64,000 bases of DNA. Source: Megalobrama amblycephala (lineage: Eukaryota > Chordata > Actinopteri > Cypriniformes > Xenocyprididae). This document shows positions 50,001 to 59,100 of this stretch, one piece after another (position 1 is the stretch's first letter; the number at the start of each line of letters is the position of its first letter). The stretch lies in the NCBI RefSeq assembly GCF_018812025.1, contig NC_063045.1:20625420-20689419 (forward strand), written 5' to 3'. The position numbers and the translations under genes were made by a program. The notes under the pieces are model-generated. The model was not told where the DNA came from, did not search any database, and saw only the letters and a program-made list of their open reading frames with translations.

Positions 50001-50462
50001 ACCAAGGACCTGCCTCTCCGGGTGCCTTCTCGGAAGCTGGCACCCAGGTTCGTTGGGCCATATCGCATCACCAAGGTCCTGAGTCCGGTGGCAGTACAGC
50101 TCAAGCTTCCTCACACTCTTGGTCGGGTTCACCCTGTTTTTCATGTGTCCAGGGTCAAGCCTGTGTTTAGGTCTACTCTTAATCCTGTTGTTTCTTCCCC
50201 TAAACCCCCCCTCCCTCGTCTAGTGGATGGCTCCCCAGTTTATACTGTGAGAAAGCTTTTGGACGTTAGACGCCGTGGTCGGGGTTTCCAGTATCTGGTG
50301 GACTGGGAGGGCTATGGCCCTGATGAGAGGAGTTGGATTCCGGCTCGGGACATTCTGGACCAGACTCTGATTGAGGACTTCCGTCGGCGACGAGGTGAGC
50401 CCCTCCCGGTTGCGCCTGGTGGCGCTCCTGGGGGGGGGGGTACTGTCATGACTTCGGTCTGA
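47028..50462 (+). CDS. pol: pol of the Ty3/Gypsy element: protease, RT, RNase H, integrase, chromodomain
   Basis: Open frame of 1144 aa. Domains in order: aspartic protease with DSG at residues 62-64; reverse transcriptase with YLDD at 378-381; RNase H ([12 protein letters not shown], then TDHKNLEY); integrase with an HHCC zinc module starting at H709 and the catalytic triad D779, D839, E875 (35 residues between the last two); and a chromodomain at about 1070-1125 ([15 protein letters not shown]). The frame overlaps the end of gag by about 70 bp and lies one base back from it, so expression by a -1 ribosomal frameshift is likely; the ATG at 47028 is then not the true start. The stop lies inside the 3' LTR. 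The chromodomain places it among chromoviruses. Codon use and GC content are much higher than in the vtg genes. Confidence 0.93.
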   Translation: MPLLWEARPSSYPVSFKSRSPSVTRGILVGTTPCHDSPISHTLLKVSVQYEDTVHSCSALIDSGAEGNFLDVSVAALWGIPAIPLSSPISVRSLNGLLISSITHTTPSISLIVSGNHREVIELYLLNSPGAPVVLGHPWLVQHNPHVDWSGNSVFSWSQSCLASCLGAALSPVSVSSVFQVEEVDLTGVPEEYRDLCRVFSRSRATSLPPHRPYDCAIDLLPGTSPPKGRLYSLSGPEREAMDKYIQESLNAGLIRSSSSPAGAGFFFVKKKDGSLRPCIDYRGLNDITIKNRYPLPLMSSAFELLQGARVFTKLDLRNAYHLVRIREGDEWKTAFNTPTGHFEYRVLPFGLTNAPAVFQALVNDVLRDMVNRFVFVYLDDILIFSPSLQVHTQHVRQVLQRLLENQLYVKAEKCVFHAKSVSFLGHIISTEGIKADPAKVRAVAEWPTPDSRKALQRFLGFANFYRRFIRNFSLVAAPLTALTSPKVPFRWSAQAQEAFDDLKSRFISAPVLCLPDPERQFIVEVDASDVGVGAVLSQRFPRDGKVHPCAFFSHRLSPAERNYDIGNRELLAVRLALGEWRHWLEGAARPFLVWTDHKNLEYVRSAKRLNARQARWALFFGRFNFSLSYRPGSKNVKPDALSRLFEDPGEEAAPKAILSREMVVGSLSWDVERRVGEAVRREEVPRGCPGGRLFVPAALRPEVLRWGHESRVACHPGVRRSLAAIRQRFWWPSMAQDVRQFVLACSVCAQNKTSNQSPVGLLQPLPIPSRPWSHLALDFVTGLPPSRGNTVILTVVDRFSKAAHFIPLPKLPSAKETAQVVVDHVFRIHGLPVDVVSDRGPQFVSRFWKEFCRQIGASTSLSSGFHPQTNGQAERANQDLERALRCLASHSPSSWSQQLPWVEYSHNSLPVASTGMSPFQCSVGYQPPLFPAQEPEAAVPSALAFVRRCRRTWRRAEEALARASRRTKKAADRHRTPAPQYVCGQKVWLSTKDLPLRVPSRKLAPRFVGPYRITKVLSPVAVQLKLPHTLGRVHPVFHVSRVKPVFRSTLNPVVSSPKPPLPRLVDGSPVYTVRKLLDVRRRGRGFQYLVDWEGYGPDERSWIPARDILDQTLIEDFRRRRGEPLPVAPGGAPGGGGTVMTSV

Positions 50463-51114
50463 TTTGCCCAGTTTTGTTGTCTTGTCCTGTGTCTGCGTGT
50501 CCTGTTGTCTTCATGCTGATCTGTTGTTTTGACAGCTCTCCATGTGCTCTGCTGTCAGTGTGGCGTTTTTCCCCTCCCACTCGTTACCTTATCTTCTATT
50601 GTGTTCTCTGTCACACCTGTTGCCACTTATCCCTCATTAGCTTTCCCCTATATTAGATCCTCTTGTGCTCAGTCTTTTGTCAGACCGTTGTTGTATGTTT
50701 GAGCCAACGCTTCGCTCTTGACCTTCTCTTGTTTGTCTTGTCTTGCTGTATCGTGTATTTAGACTCCAAGTGCTGCTTTGTTTTATTTATTTTGTTTTGA
50801 TCAGTTGTTTCTCATTCTGCCAGACATTTTTGTTCTTCTCCCTGCCCTGACTATCTTTGTGTCAGTTGAGACTTGGATGTATCGCTCCAGCCCCTCTCAG
50901 CAATCTCAACGCTCTCTCCTGGAGAATTGGTGAGATTTCGACGCTGCGTCACTGTCAACGCTCTGGGCAGAGTGACTTCCACGCTGCGTCACAAGCGACG
51001 CTAGGACCTTGTTTTGGACATTCTCTCTCTTTTGTTTGTTTTCTTTTTCCCCCTGCGCTCAGTGAGAGCAAAAATAAACTTTTCTGTTACCTGCAACTGA
51101 ATCCGTGCCTGACA
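50444..51114 (+). repeat. 3' LTR of the Ty3/Gypsy element
   Basis: 671 bp; lacks 6 bp (about TTATTG) near its end relative to the 5' LTR, otherwise nearly identical. Confidence 0.9.
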
Positions 51115-52083
51115 GTGCCTTATATTGTGATCTCACATAGCAGAATATTTTAATCCAGAGACATGTGACGCATATATAGGCCTACATGCATGCAGTTTTA
51201 ATGCAGCTTTAATAGCCTTGTTTGGTTATTGCATGACTTAATAGACGACAGAACTACAACGTTTTTATAGTGAGTAATATATACAGCGCGCTATATTTGC
51301 GCGTGATTGAAAAGTGCGCGGTCTTGCAACCCACCATTTGAGAAACATTGACGTAAGCTATAGATATATATATATATATAATGTTCGCCGTTCACTGTTG
51401 TTCTGCTGAAGCTCATTCAGCACCTGTATCGTTTCCACACGCGTTTGACTTGCGCCTGGCGCTGAGGCGATGTTGGAGTGCGCGTCTGAAAACTCTCCCG
51501 TTTTTTGTGGTCTTAAAGAGACGGTTCTGCGTTTAAATAAAACAAAATAAAATTAAATTAAATTAAAATAAAATTTCTTGTCAACAAAAAAAGTAGACAG
51601 AGAAAGCAATTGTGAGCGGGGTCGCCAAAGAGGTGGCCAAGCTTAAGCCAAGGGTGGCCACGGCCACCCCTGGCCACCCCCTGGCTCCGCCCCTGGAGGC
51701 AAGATCAAGCCCCGGAAGTGACAGTGGAAACGCGACTGGCCCTGGCACGCACTAGCACGCCCGCTTTAGACCGAACAGTGGAAACACGGCCTTAGTAATC
51801 TATTACTTGTACCAGAGCTAATAGATTTGGCTTAAGGGCTATATTAAGTTTCATAACTTTATATTTATATTGAAATTACCTCCTGTACTAACTAGAACAC
51901 TGCTTTTATACAATTGACTGAACTGTTTGCTTGTGTTTATTTCCTATATTTTTTCCTTCTTATACTGTTATAATGGCTATTGTTGTTAATTTAAATATTA
52001 TTGTTCAATAAATAATATTTTATATAAATAACATGCCGTGTTTATGGTATTGAGAAAGGGTCCGTAAGTGATTTCGACTTCAT

Positions 52084-52513
52084 TGTGTTACATTAATACA
52101 CCATGTGATGGCGGCAAAGACTGTCTTTATGAGTGAGTGAGTCAGTTAGAAAGACTTTTATATTGAAATGTACAGAAACAAAGAAACAAGGACATTGTTT
52201 TTACTTTAAACAACATCTTACAAGACACAACTGACAAATGCATTGACTAGCACTCTCATGGGAATGATGACAGCCTGATGTTAAAAGGACAAAGACAAAG
52301 ATTTTCCTCAGCGGACATATAAACTGATTTTGTGATTATGAATATAAGTCTGACCTGAAGAATATCAGCTAGATGCAGGTAATGCACTCGCTCAGGCGAT
52401 CTCTCTCTCATTATACTTCACATATTACAAAGAGTTTCAATGAAGCAACTCAATGTTACTTCTTTTCGAGTTCAAATCAAATCACAGCCGTGCTGATATA
52501 CAGCCATATCGCT

Positions 52514-52550
<37 letters not shown>

Positions 52551-52845
52551 GGTTAGTTCCTGTCATTGATTCTGACTGGTCAATAGCTGTGTTTTATTCA
52601 TGATAATGACTGCTTCACCCAACGGTTCTGTGTGTCACTACACAACACCCTTAGCAACCGATCTTAGTAAGGTAAACTGTATGTTTTCCTGTCACTGACA
52701 GCGCTAGTCAAAGCATTTGGTAGTTGCGTCTTGTTCTGTGTTCACAACAGTTCAGTCTTTTCAATGTACAAGTCTTTGCTACTGACTGACTCACTCAAAA
52801 AGACAGTCTTTGCCGCCAACTAATGGCGTATTAATGTAACTTCTG
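52084..52845. mobile_element. Inverted-repeat element
   Basis: GGCGGCAAAGACTGTCTTT near 52110 is mirrored by AAGACAGTCTTTGCCGCC near 52800, within arms of about 65-70 bp (left about 52084-52155, right 52778-52845). A (TA)n run lies inside at about 52516-52544. No transposase. Confidence 0.55.
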
Positions 52846-52990
52846 TTGCTGTTCACTGTCAAGGAATTTTTGTCCTGGCGAAAGGAAGGCTTTTAGTGAA
52901 AGTTTACTTCATGAAGATTGCATTGATACATCTTTTTGGCATTAATATTTATATTGTGTGGTAACTGTTTTATAAAAGAAATAGGTACTG

Positions 52991-53062
52991 GAGGCTAGTG
53001 CTGTATCGTGAATAAGTCATGGCTGAAGGGGTTGCACTTATTCACGATACAGCACAGCCTCT
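52991..53062. repeat. Short hairpin
   Basis: GTGCTGTATCGTGAATAAGT at about 52998-53017 is followed by its reverse complement at about 53036-53055 after an 18-bp loop. It may be the end of a neighbouring transposon. No terminator role is implied. Confidence 0.6.
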
Positions 53063-53095
53063 CATACCTTATTGCTTTATATATACAGGTGCTGG

Positions 53096-54692
53096 TCATA
53101 TAATTAGAATATCATCAAAAAGTTGATTTATTTCACTAATTCTTTTCAAAAAGTGAAGCTTGTATATTATATTCATTCATTACACACAGACTGATATATT
53201 TCAAATGTTTATTTCTTTTAATTTTGATGATTATAACTGACAACTAAGAAAAATCCTAAATTCAGTATCTCAGAAAATTAGAATATTGTGAAAAGGTTCA
53301 ATATTGAAGACACCTGGTGCCACACTCTAATCAGCTAATTAACTTAAAACACCTGCAAAGGCCTTTAAATGGTCTCTCAGTCTAGTTCTGTAGGCTACAC
53401 AATCATGGGGAAGACTGCTGACTTGACATTTGTCCAAAAGACGACCATTGACACCTTGCACAAGGAGGGCAAGACACAAAAGGTCATTGCAAATGAGGCT
53501 GGCTGTTCACAGAGCTCTGTGTCCAAGCACATTAATAGAGAGGCGAAGGGAAGAAAAAGATGTGGTAGAAAAAAGTGTACAAGCAATAGGGATAACCGCA
53601 CCCTGGAGAGGATTGTGAAACAAAACCCATTCAAAAATGTGGGGGAGATTCACAAAGAGTGGACTGCAGCTGAAGTCAGCGTTTCAAGAACCACTACGCA
53701 CAGACGTATGCAAGACATGGGTTTCAGCTGTCGCATTCCTTGTGTCAAGCCACTCTTGAACAACAGACAGCGTCAGAAGCGTCTAAAGACAAAAAGTACT
53801 GGACTGCTGCTGAGTGGTCCAAAGTTATGTTCTCTGATGAAAGTAAATTTTGCATTTCCTTTGGAAATCAGGGTCCCAGAGTCTGGAGGAAGAGAGGAGA
53901 GGCACACAATCCACGTTGCTTGAGGTCCAGTGTAAAGTTTCCACAGTCAGTGATGGTTTGGGGTGCCATGTCATCTGCTGGTGTTTTTCCACTGTGTTTT
54001 CTGAAGTCCAAGGTCAACGCAGCCGTATACCAGAAAGTTTTAGAGCACTTCATGCTTCCTGCTGCTGACCAACATTATGGAGATGCATATTTCATATTCC
54101 AACAGGACATGGCACCTGCACACAGTGCCAAAGCTATCAGTACCTTGTTTAAGGACCATGGTATCCCTGTTCTTAATTGGCCAGCAAACTCACCTGACCT
54201 TAACCCCATAGAAAATCTATGGGGTATTGTGAAGAGGAAGATGCGATATGCCAGATCCAACAATGCAGAAGAGCTGAAGGACACTATCAGAGCAACCTGG
54301 ACTCTCATAACACCTGAGCAGTGCCACAGACTGATCCACTCCATGCCATGCCACATTGCTGCAGTAATTCAGGCAAAAGGAGCCCCAACTAAGTATTGAG
54401 TGCTGTACATGCTCATACTTTTCATGTTCATACTTTTCAGTTGGCCAAGATTTCTAAAAATCCTTTCTTTGTATTGGTCTTAAGTAATATTCTAATTTTC
54501 TGAGATACTGAATTTGGGATTTTCCTTAGTTGTCAGTTATAATCATCAAAATTAAAAGAAATACACATTTGAAATATACTGTATCAGTCTGTGTGTAATG
54601 AATGAATATAATATACAAGTTTCACTTTTTGAATGGAATTAGTGAAATAAATCAACTTTTTGATGATATTCTAATTATATGACCAGTACCTG
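53096..54692 (+). mobile_element. Tc1-like transposon
   Basis: About 1.6 kb, the usual Tc1 length. Ends CAGGTGCTGGTCATATAATT and AATTATATGACCAGTACCTG are inverted repeats with one mismatch, and matching sequence continues inward for about 200 bp. TA precedes the left end; the right flank reads TC, so that duplication has decayed or shifted. Confidence 0.88.
53405..54399 (+). pseudogene. Tc1-like transposase, frameshifted
   Basis: DDE-family transposase. The start at 53405 (MGKTADLTF) leads into two helix-turn-helix DNA-binding regions (paired-like), in a frame open to 53923. The catalytic part is in another frame, ending with the stop at 54397-54399. The switch lies at about 53775-53800. Catalytic residues are recognisable: D in FSDESKF, D in QQDMAPAHS, and E in NPIENLWG. 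With the shift, no full-length enzyme is expected. Confidence 0.85.
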
Positions 54693-55650
54693 TCTATATA
54701 TATATTTGAATTTGGGTCACCCAAAGCAGCATGTAAAAAAACAAACTTCACAGTGAATATTATTAGATTAAGGTGACACACATCTCTCATCTCCATCACT
54801 GTAAGTTACCAATATTATTTTTAGTCCAGGTGATATGTGCAAAATTTAAGGTGAAATATTCACTTTTTCATAAAAGCATGAAATTTACTTGAACAGTTTG
54901 GGGCCCTGAACATTTTCAGATATCACAGAAACGCCTTGTGGTCGCCATGGTGACCATTTTACTTTCCGTCATAACCAAATTATGTATTTTATATCATATC
55001 TTCCAAATCAAACATGATAACACAGAAAAGGTGATGTAAACCCCTATGTTTTGATGGTCAAGGAATATAATGATACCGTATAAAACATCATAAACTGTTC
55101 AGGTGAATAGTTAATGGTGAATTTAGTGACATGAGAAATCCCAGTATCTGAGAACCTACGCTAGACTTTATAACATCATGTCTGTTGCATGCATGTTGTG
55201 TAGAGTTTTAAAAGCTTAATCTTTTTGTTCATTAACCCTGACAATAAAGTAACTGTAAAGAGTATAATATTCAATATGACCTTAGCAACATAGCTTAAAA
55301 AGAATGTCAGACAGCTTGTTATTCAACTTGATATTGGAAAATGATATTTTTAATCATAATATATTTATGTATTGTCGTAATCATTAACACACTGTCTTCT
55401 GACATTCACAGAAAATAGCTTAATTCCGCGTTGCAAAATAAAGTGGATATTGTAATGATAGTCAAAGGATGACAGATAAAAATGGATGATGCATTGATTG
55501 TGTTAAATATTTTTAAAGCGTTAAACAGAAAATGTTAATTACAGAAATTAACGTTATTTTTTGAAAGCCCTGAAAATAAATAAACTGTGCACTTTAACTA
55601 ATGGACATTTAACATATGGTAGTTTTTAGATTTAGATTAATAAAAGAAAA
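54693..55650. other. Intergenic, nothing recognised
   Basis: AT-rich sequence between the Tc1-like element and the gene D upstream blocks. No gene or clear repeat ends were seen. Confidence 0.4.
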
Positions 55651-55704
55651 ATGGTCAGCATTTCACTGTGGACATTGGCCTGACGAATGATATGATGACA
55701 GACA

Positions 55705-55717
55705 GGCCAGGGTAACC
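55705..55717. promoter_or_regulatory. Distal estrogen-response-like site of vtg D
   Basis: GGCCAGGGTAACC, the same 13 bases as the proximal site of gene C, inside a block (about 55651-55730) that is repeated at about 55943-56025. Confidence 0.5.
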
Positions 55718-55995
55718 TAACCCAAAACTGATAGCTAAGTTTGCCTTCAAGCCAGGGTTGTTAACTAAAATGATTATTTGTATAAAAATGTACAATAATA
55801 TGTTTAATAATAATATGTTTACTGTAATATACCTACTCCATAGTTATCTATATACTGTATAAAAACTCTAATTTTGTTGCTTAAGCATTATTTTATTGAT
55901 ACGATAGAACTGGGGAAAAATCACCTTAATGAATATAAAAGACAAATGATCAGCATTTCACTGTGGACATTGGCCTGAACAATGACATGATGACA

Positions 55996-56008
55996 GGCCA
56001 GGGTAGCC
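55996..56008. promoter_or_regulatory. Proximal estrogen-response-like site of vtg D
   Basis: GGCCAGGGTAGCC matches GGTCAnnnTGACC at 7 of 10 positions, about 104 bp before the TATA box, in the second copy of the duplicated upstream block. Confidence 0.5.
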
Positions 56009-56083
56009 TAACCTCTACTGATATTTTGTTCAAATAAGTTGACAGAAGTATTGTACAATTGTTAATTTAAGAATTAATACTTG

Positions 56084-56105
56084 GTCAGCAAAAAACAACT
56101 ATAAA
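56084..56105 (+). promoter_or_regulatory. Core promoter of vtg gene D
   Basis: GTCAGCA (56084-56090) and TATAAA (56100-56105), 46 bp (TATA start) before the ATG. Spacing identical to gene C, so the promoter looks intact despite the coding frameshift. Confidence 0.75.
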
Positions 56106-56145
56106 AGATCTGTTTCTCTGAGGAGCTCTTCACAAACCATCAGCC

Positions 56146-59100
56146 ATGAGAGCTGTTGTGCTTGCTCTGACTGTAGCCCTAGTGGGTAAGTCAAAATATA
56201 TTTCTATATTTTTCTCCTTCTCTCTCCTTTTATGTCTTTAGGAAAACTTGTTTAGGAAATTAGAACCTCTTGAAAACCTATTAATTTTTTTTAAATATAT
56301 ATTTTTCTCTATTTCTTTTAGCAAGTCAACAGATCAACCTTGGTAAGTAATATGATTTAGCAAATAACTTTTAATTGTTGATTTAGACTGCATTATTGCT
56401 TAAAAGTAATGACCCTAACAATTGACGCAAATCAAAAATACTGTACACTTTTAGTTCCTGAGTTTGCCCTGGATAAGACCTATGTGTACAAGTATGAGGC
56501 TCTGCTCTTGGGTGGTCTTCCTCAAGAAGGTCTGGCCAGAGCAGGTATAAAAGTCAGCAGCAAGGTTCACCTCAGTGCCGTGACAGAAAACACCTTCCTG
56601 ATGAAGGTAATGACCATTAAGAACTGTAAACTTTATAGATGTTCAACCTAAGAGAAAACTAAAAATGTGTTAGCAAGCATTGGCTGTTAAAAGATGCAAT
56701 TCCCTCATTTTAAGTGAAGATATTGCTTTACAGCTCATGGATCCTCTACTCCACGAGTATGCTGGCATTTGGCCCAAGGATCCATTTGTTCCTGCCACTA
56801 AGCTCACCTCAGCTCTGGCTGCTCAGCTTCAGATTCCCATCAAGTTTGAGTATGCTAATGGTGTGGTTGGAAAGGTATTCGCCCCTGCAGGAGTCTCCCC
56901 TACAGTGCTGAACTTGCACAGAGGAATCCTCAACATCCTTCAGCTCAATCTCAAGAAGACCCAGAACATCTATGAGCTGCAAGAGGTAAAAAAGTGCTCT
57001 TAGTATGTTTATGATCTATTTCCATAATTAGTTCTGCAATCTATTTTTTTTTTTTTTTTTACTTGTCCTTCAAGGCTGGAGCTCAGGGAGTGTGCAGGAC
57101 CCACTATGTCATCAGTGAGGATACAAAGGCCAACCACATTATTGTCACCAAGTCCAAGGATCTGAGCCACTGCCAGGAGAGAATCATGAAGGACATCGGC
57201 TTGGCATACACTGAGAAGTGTGCTGAATGCACAGAGGTAATGAACAAGTTTGGGAAGAATTGAAATACTTACTCAATATAATGAAAATGTTGAGAGTCAA
57301 ATGTCACATACCTTTCTTTTAACAGCGGGTGAAGAGTCTGATTGAAACTGCATCTTACAACTACATCATGAAACCAGCTGCAGCCGGTGTACTGATCGCT
57401 GAAGCAACAGTTGAGGAAGTGCATCAGTTTTCACCCTTCAATGAGATCCATGGTGCTGCCCAGATGGAAGCAAAGTATGATTAGTCCTCTGCAAGATTTC
57501 TCTTAAAATATGAACTAACAATATTACTAATAAATAAATAATTTTTTTTAGACAAACCTTGGCTTTTGTTGAGATTGAGAAGACCCCTGTCGTTCCAATC
57601 AAAGCTGATTATTTGGCCCGTGGATCCCTGCAGTATGAGTTTGCAACTGAACTACTTCAGACCCCCATTCAACTCACAAAGATCAGTGATGCACCAGCCC
57701 AGGTATAATACACTACCTAAAAACTTTAACAGTCTCCAAGTCAAAGCATTTGATCCATGAAGACATCATCTGAGTGTTGCCCTTACTCTCTCTAGATTAT
57801 TGAGGTCTTACAGCACCTTGTTGCAAACAATATGGCCATGGTCCATGATGATGCTCCACTTAAGTTTGTTCAGCTGGTCCAGCTCCTGCGTGCTGCCACC
57901 TTGGAGAATACTGAAGCCATCTGGGCTCAGTTCAAGGACAAACCAGTTTACAGGTACAATATGAGAGCAAAACTTTAATAGTAATGTAGTTCAAATGCAG
58001 TTTCTTATAACAAATATATTTTAAACAATTAATCTGTTAGGCGCTGGCTTCTGGATGCTCTTCCTGCTGTTGGCACACCGGTCATTGTAAAATTAATCAA
58101 GGAGAAGTTCCTGGCTGGTGAACTTACCATTCCCGAGTTCATTCAGGCTCTTGTAGTTGCTTTGCAAATGGTCACTGCTGATTTGGACACCATCCAGTTG
58201 ACAGCTGTGAGTACATCTTTCTATACTCAAAGTGCTGTTCTTCAAATCTTACCTAAATCAAATGAATGATTTCTGTATTTTGCTGATCAGAGTTTGGCTT
58301 TGCACGAGAAAATCGCCACAATCCCAGCTCTTCGTGAAGTCGTCATGCTTGGATATGGTTCCATGATTGCCAAACACTGTGCTGCAGTTCCCACTTGCTC
58401 TGCCGAGCTCCTTAGGGTAAACACCTCAAGCCCTCGATCATGGATTCTGTCATGGACATACTATTATATTTTAATATTTGTCCAACTGTATGTGTCTCAA
58501 ACTCATTAGCCCATCCATGAGCTTGCTGCAGAGGCCATTTCCAAGAATGACATTCCTGAAATTACTTTGGCTCTGAAAGTTCTGGGCAATGCTGGTCACC
58601 CTGCTAGTCTTAAACCCATCATGAAGCTCCTTCCTGTACTAAACACTGCAGCTGCTTCTGTGCCTATTAGAGTCCAGGTTGATGCCATCTTGGCCCTGAG
58701 GAACATTGCCAAGAAAGAACCCAAACTGGTAAGTGTCAGACAATGTAGAAATGTAAATAAAATAAAATAAAAAGAAATAATGCAAACAAGAAAAGATTAT
58801 GCATTATTGTGCTTATTTCTTCCATTAATAAGTAAACCTTACAGGGAGTGCAGAATTATTAGGCAAGTTGATTTTCTGATCATATTTTTTTCCCAAGCAC
58901 ATTTTACCAATTCCAATCCACATCAATCTTAATAACTACTATTAATATTGTTTTTAATCATTTATAAGTGATATATAATTGTTCATGAAGGCTGGAAATG
59001 AAAAATGCCTTATATTCAGGTGTGCAGAATTATTAGGCAAGTTTTCTTTTACAGGCAAAATGAGCCAAAAAAGAGATTTAACTCAGACTGAAAAGTCAAA

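Larger units (their letters stand above)
45452..51114 (+). mobile_element. Ty3/Gypsy LTR retrotransposon, chromovirus type
   Basis: Two LTRs (45452-46128 and 50444-51114), both starting TGTCATGAC and ending CTGACA, with the 5-bp target duplication GTGCC on each side (45447-45451 and 51115-51119). A G-run (50431-50440) just before the 3' LTR is the likely polypurine tract. The interior holds gag then pol, with integrase after reverse transcriptase (Ty3/Gypsy order) and a C-terminal chromodomain. LTRs differ by about one substitution and a 6-bp deletion in the 3' copy by eye, so insertion is recent. I did not find a convincing primer-binding site. Confidence 0.93.
44662..51695. mobile_element. 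Middle element of the nested set (hAT-like)
   Basis: Ends CAGTGGCGGAGCCAGG and CCTGGCTCCGCCCCTG are inverted repeats with one mismatch. The 8-bp GAGGCAAG is duplicated at 44654-44661 and 51696-51703, the hallmark of hAT insertion. Without the retrotransposon inside, it would be about 1.36 kb, so it is non-autonomous. Confidence 0.8.
43589..51791. mobile_element. Outer element of a nested set (Harbinger-like)
   Basis: The left end GCCGCTTTTCCACTG is mirrored by CAGTGGAAACACGGC at the right end, and TTA flanks both (43586-43588 and 51792-51794), as in PIF/Harbinger insertions. Its own sequence is 43589-44661 and 51696-51791; the rest is the inserted hAT-type element. No transposase was recognised. 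Confidence 0.6.

Noticed and set aside
45482..50656. Identical 60-aa frames at 45482-45664 and 50474-50656
   Set aside because: They lie at the same place in the two LTRs and only reflect the repeat.
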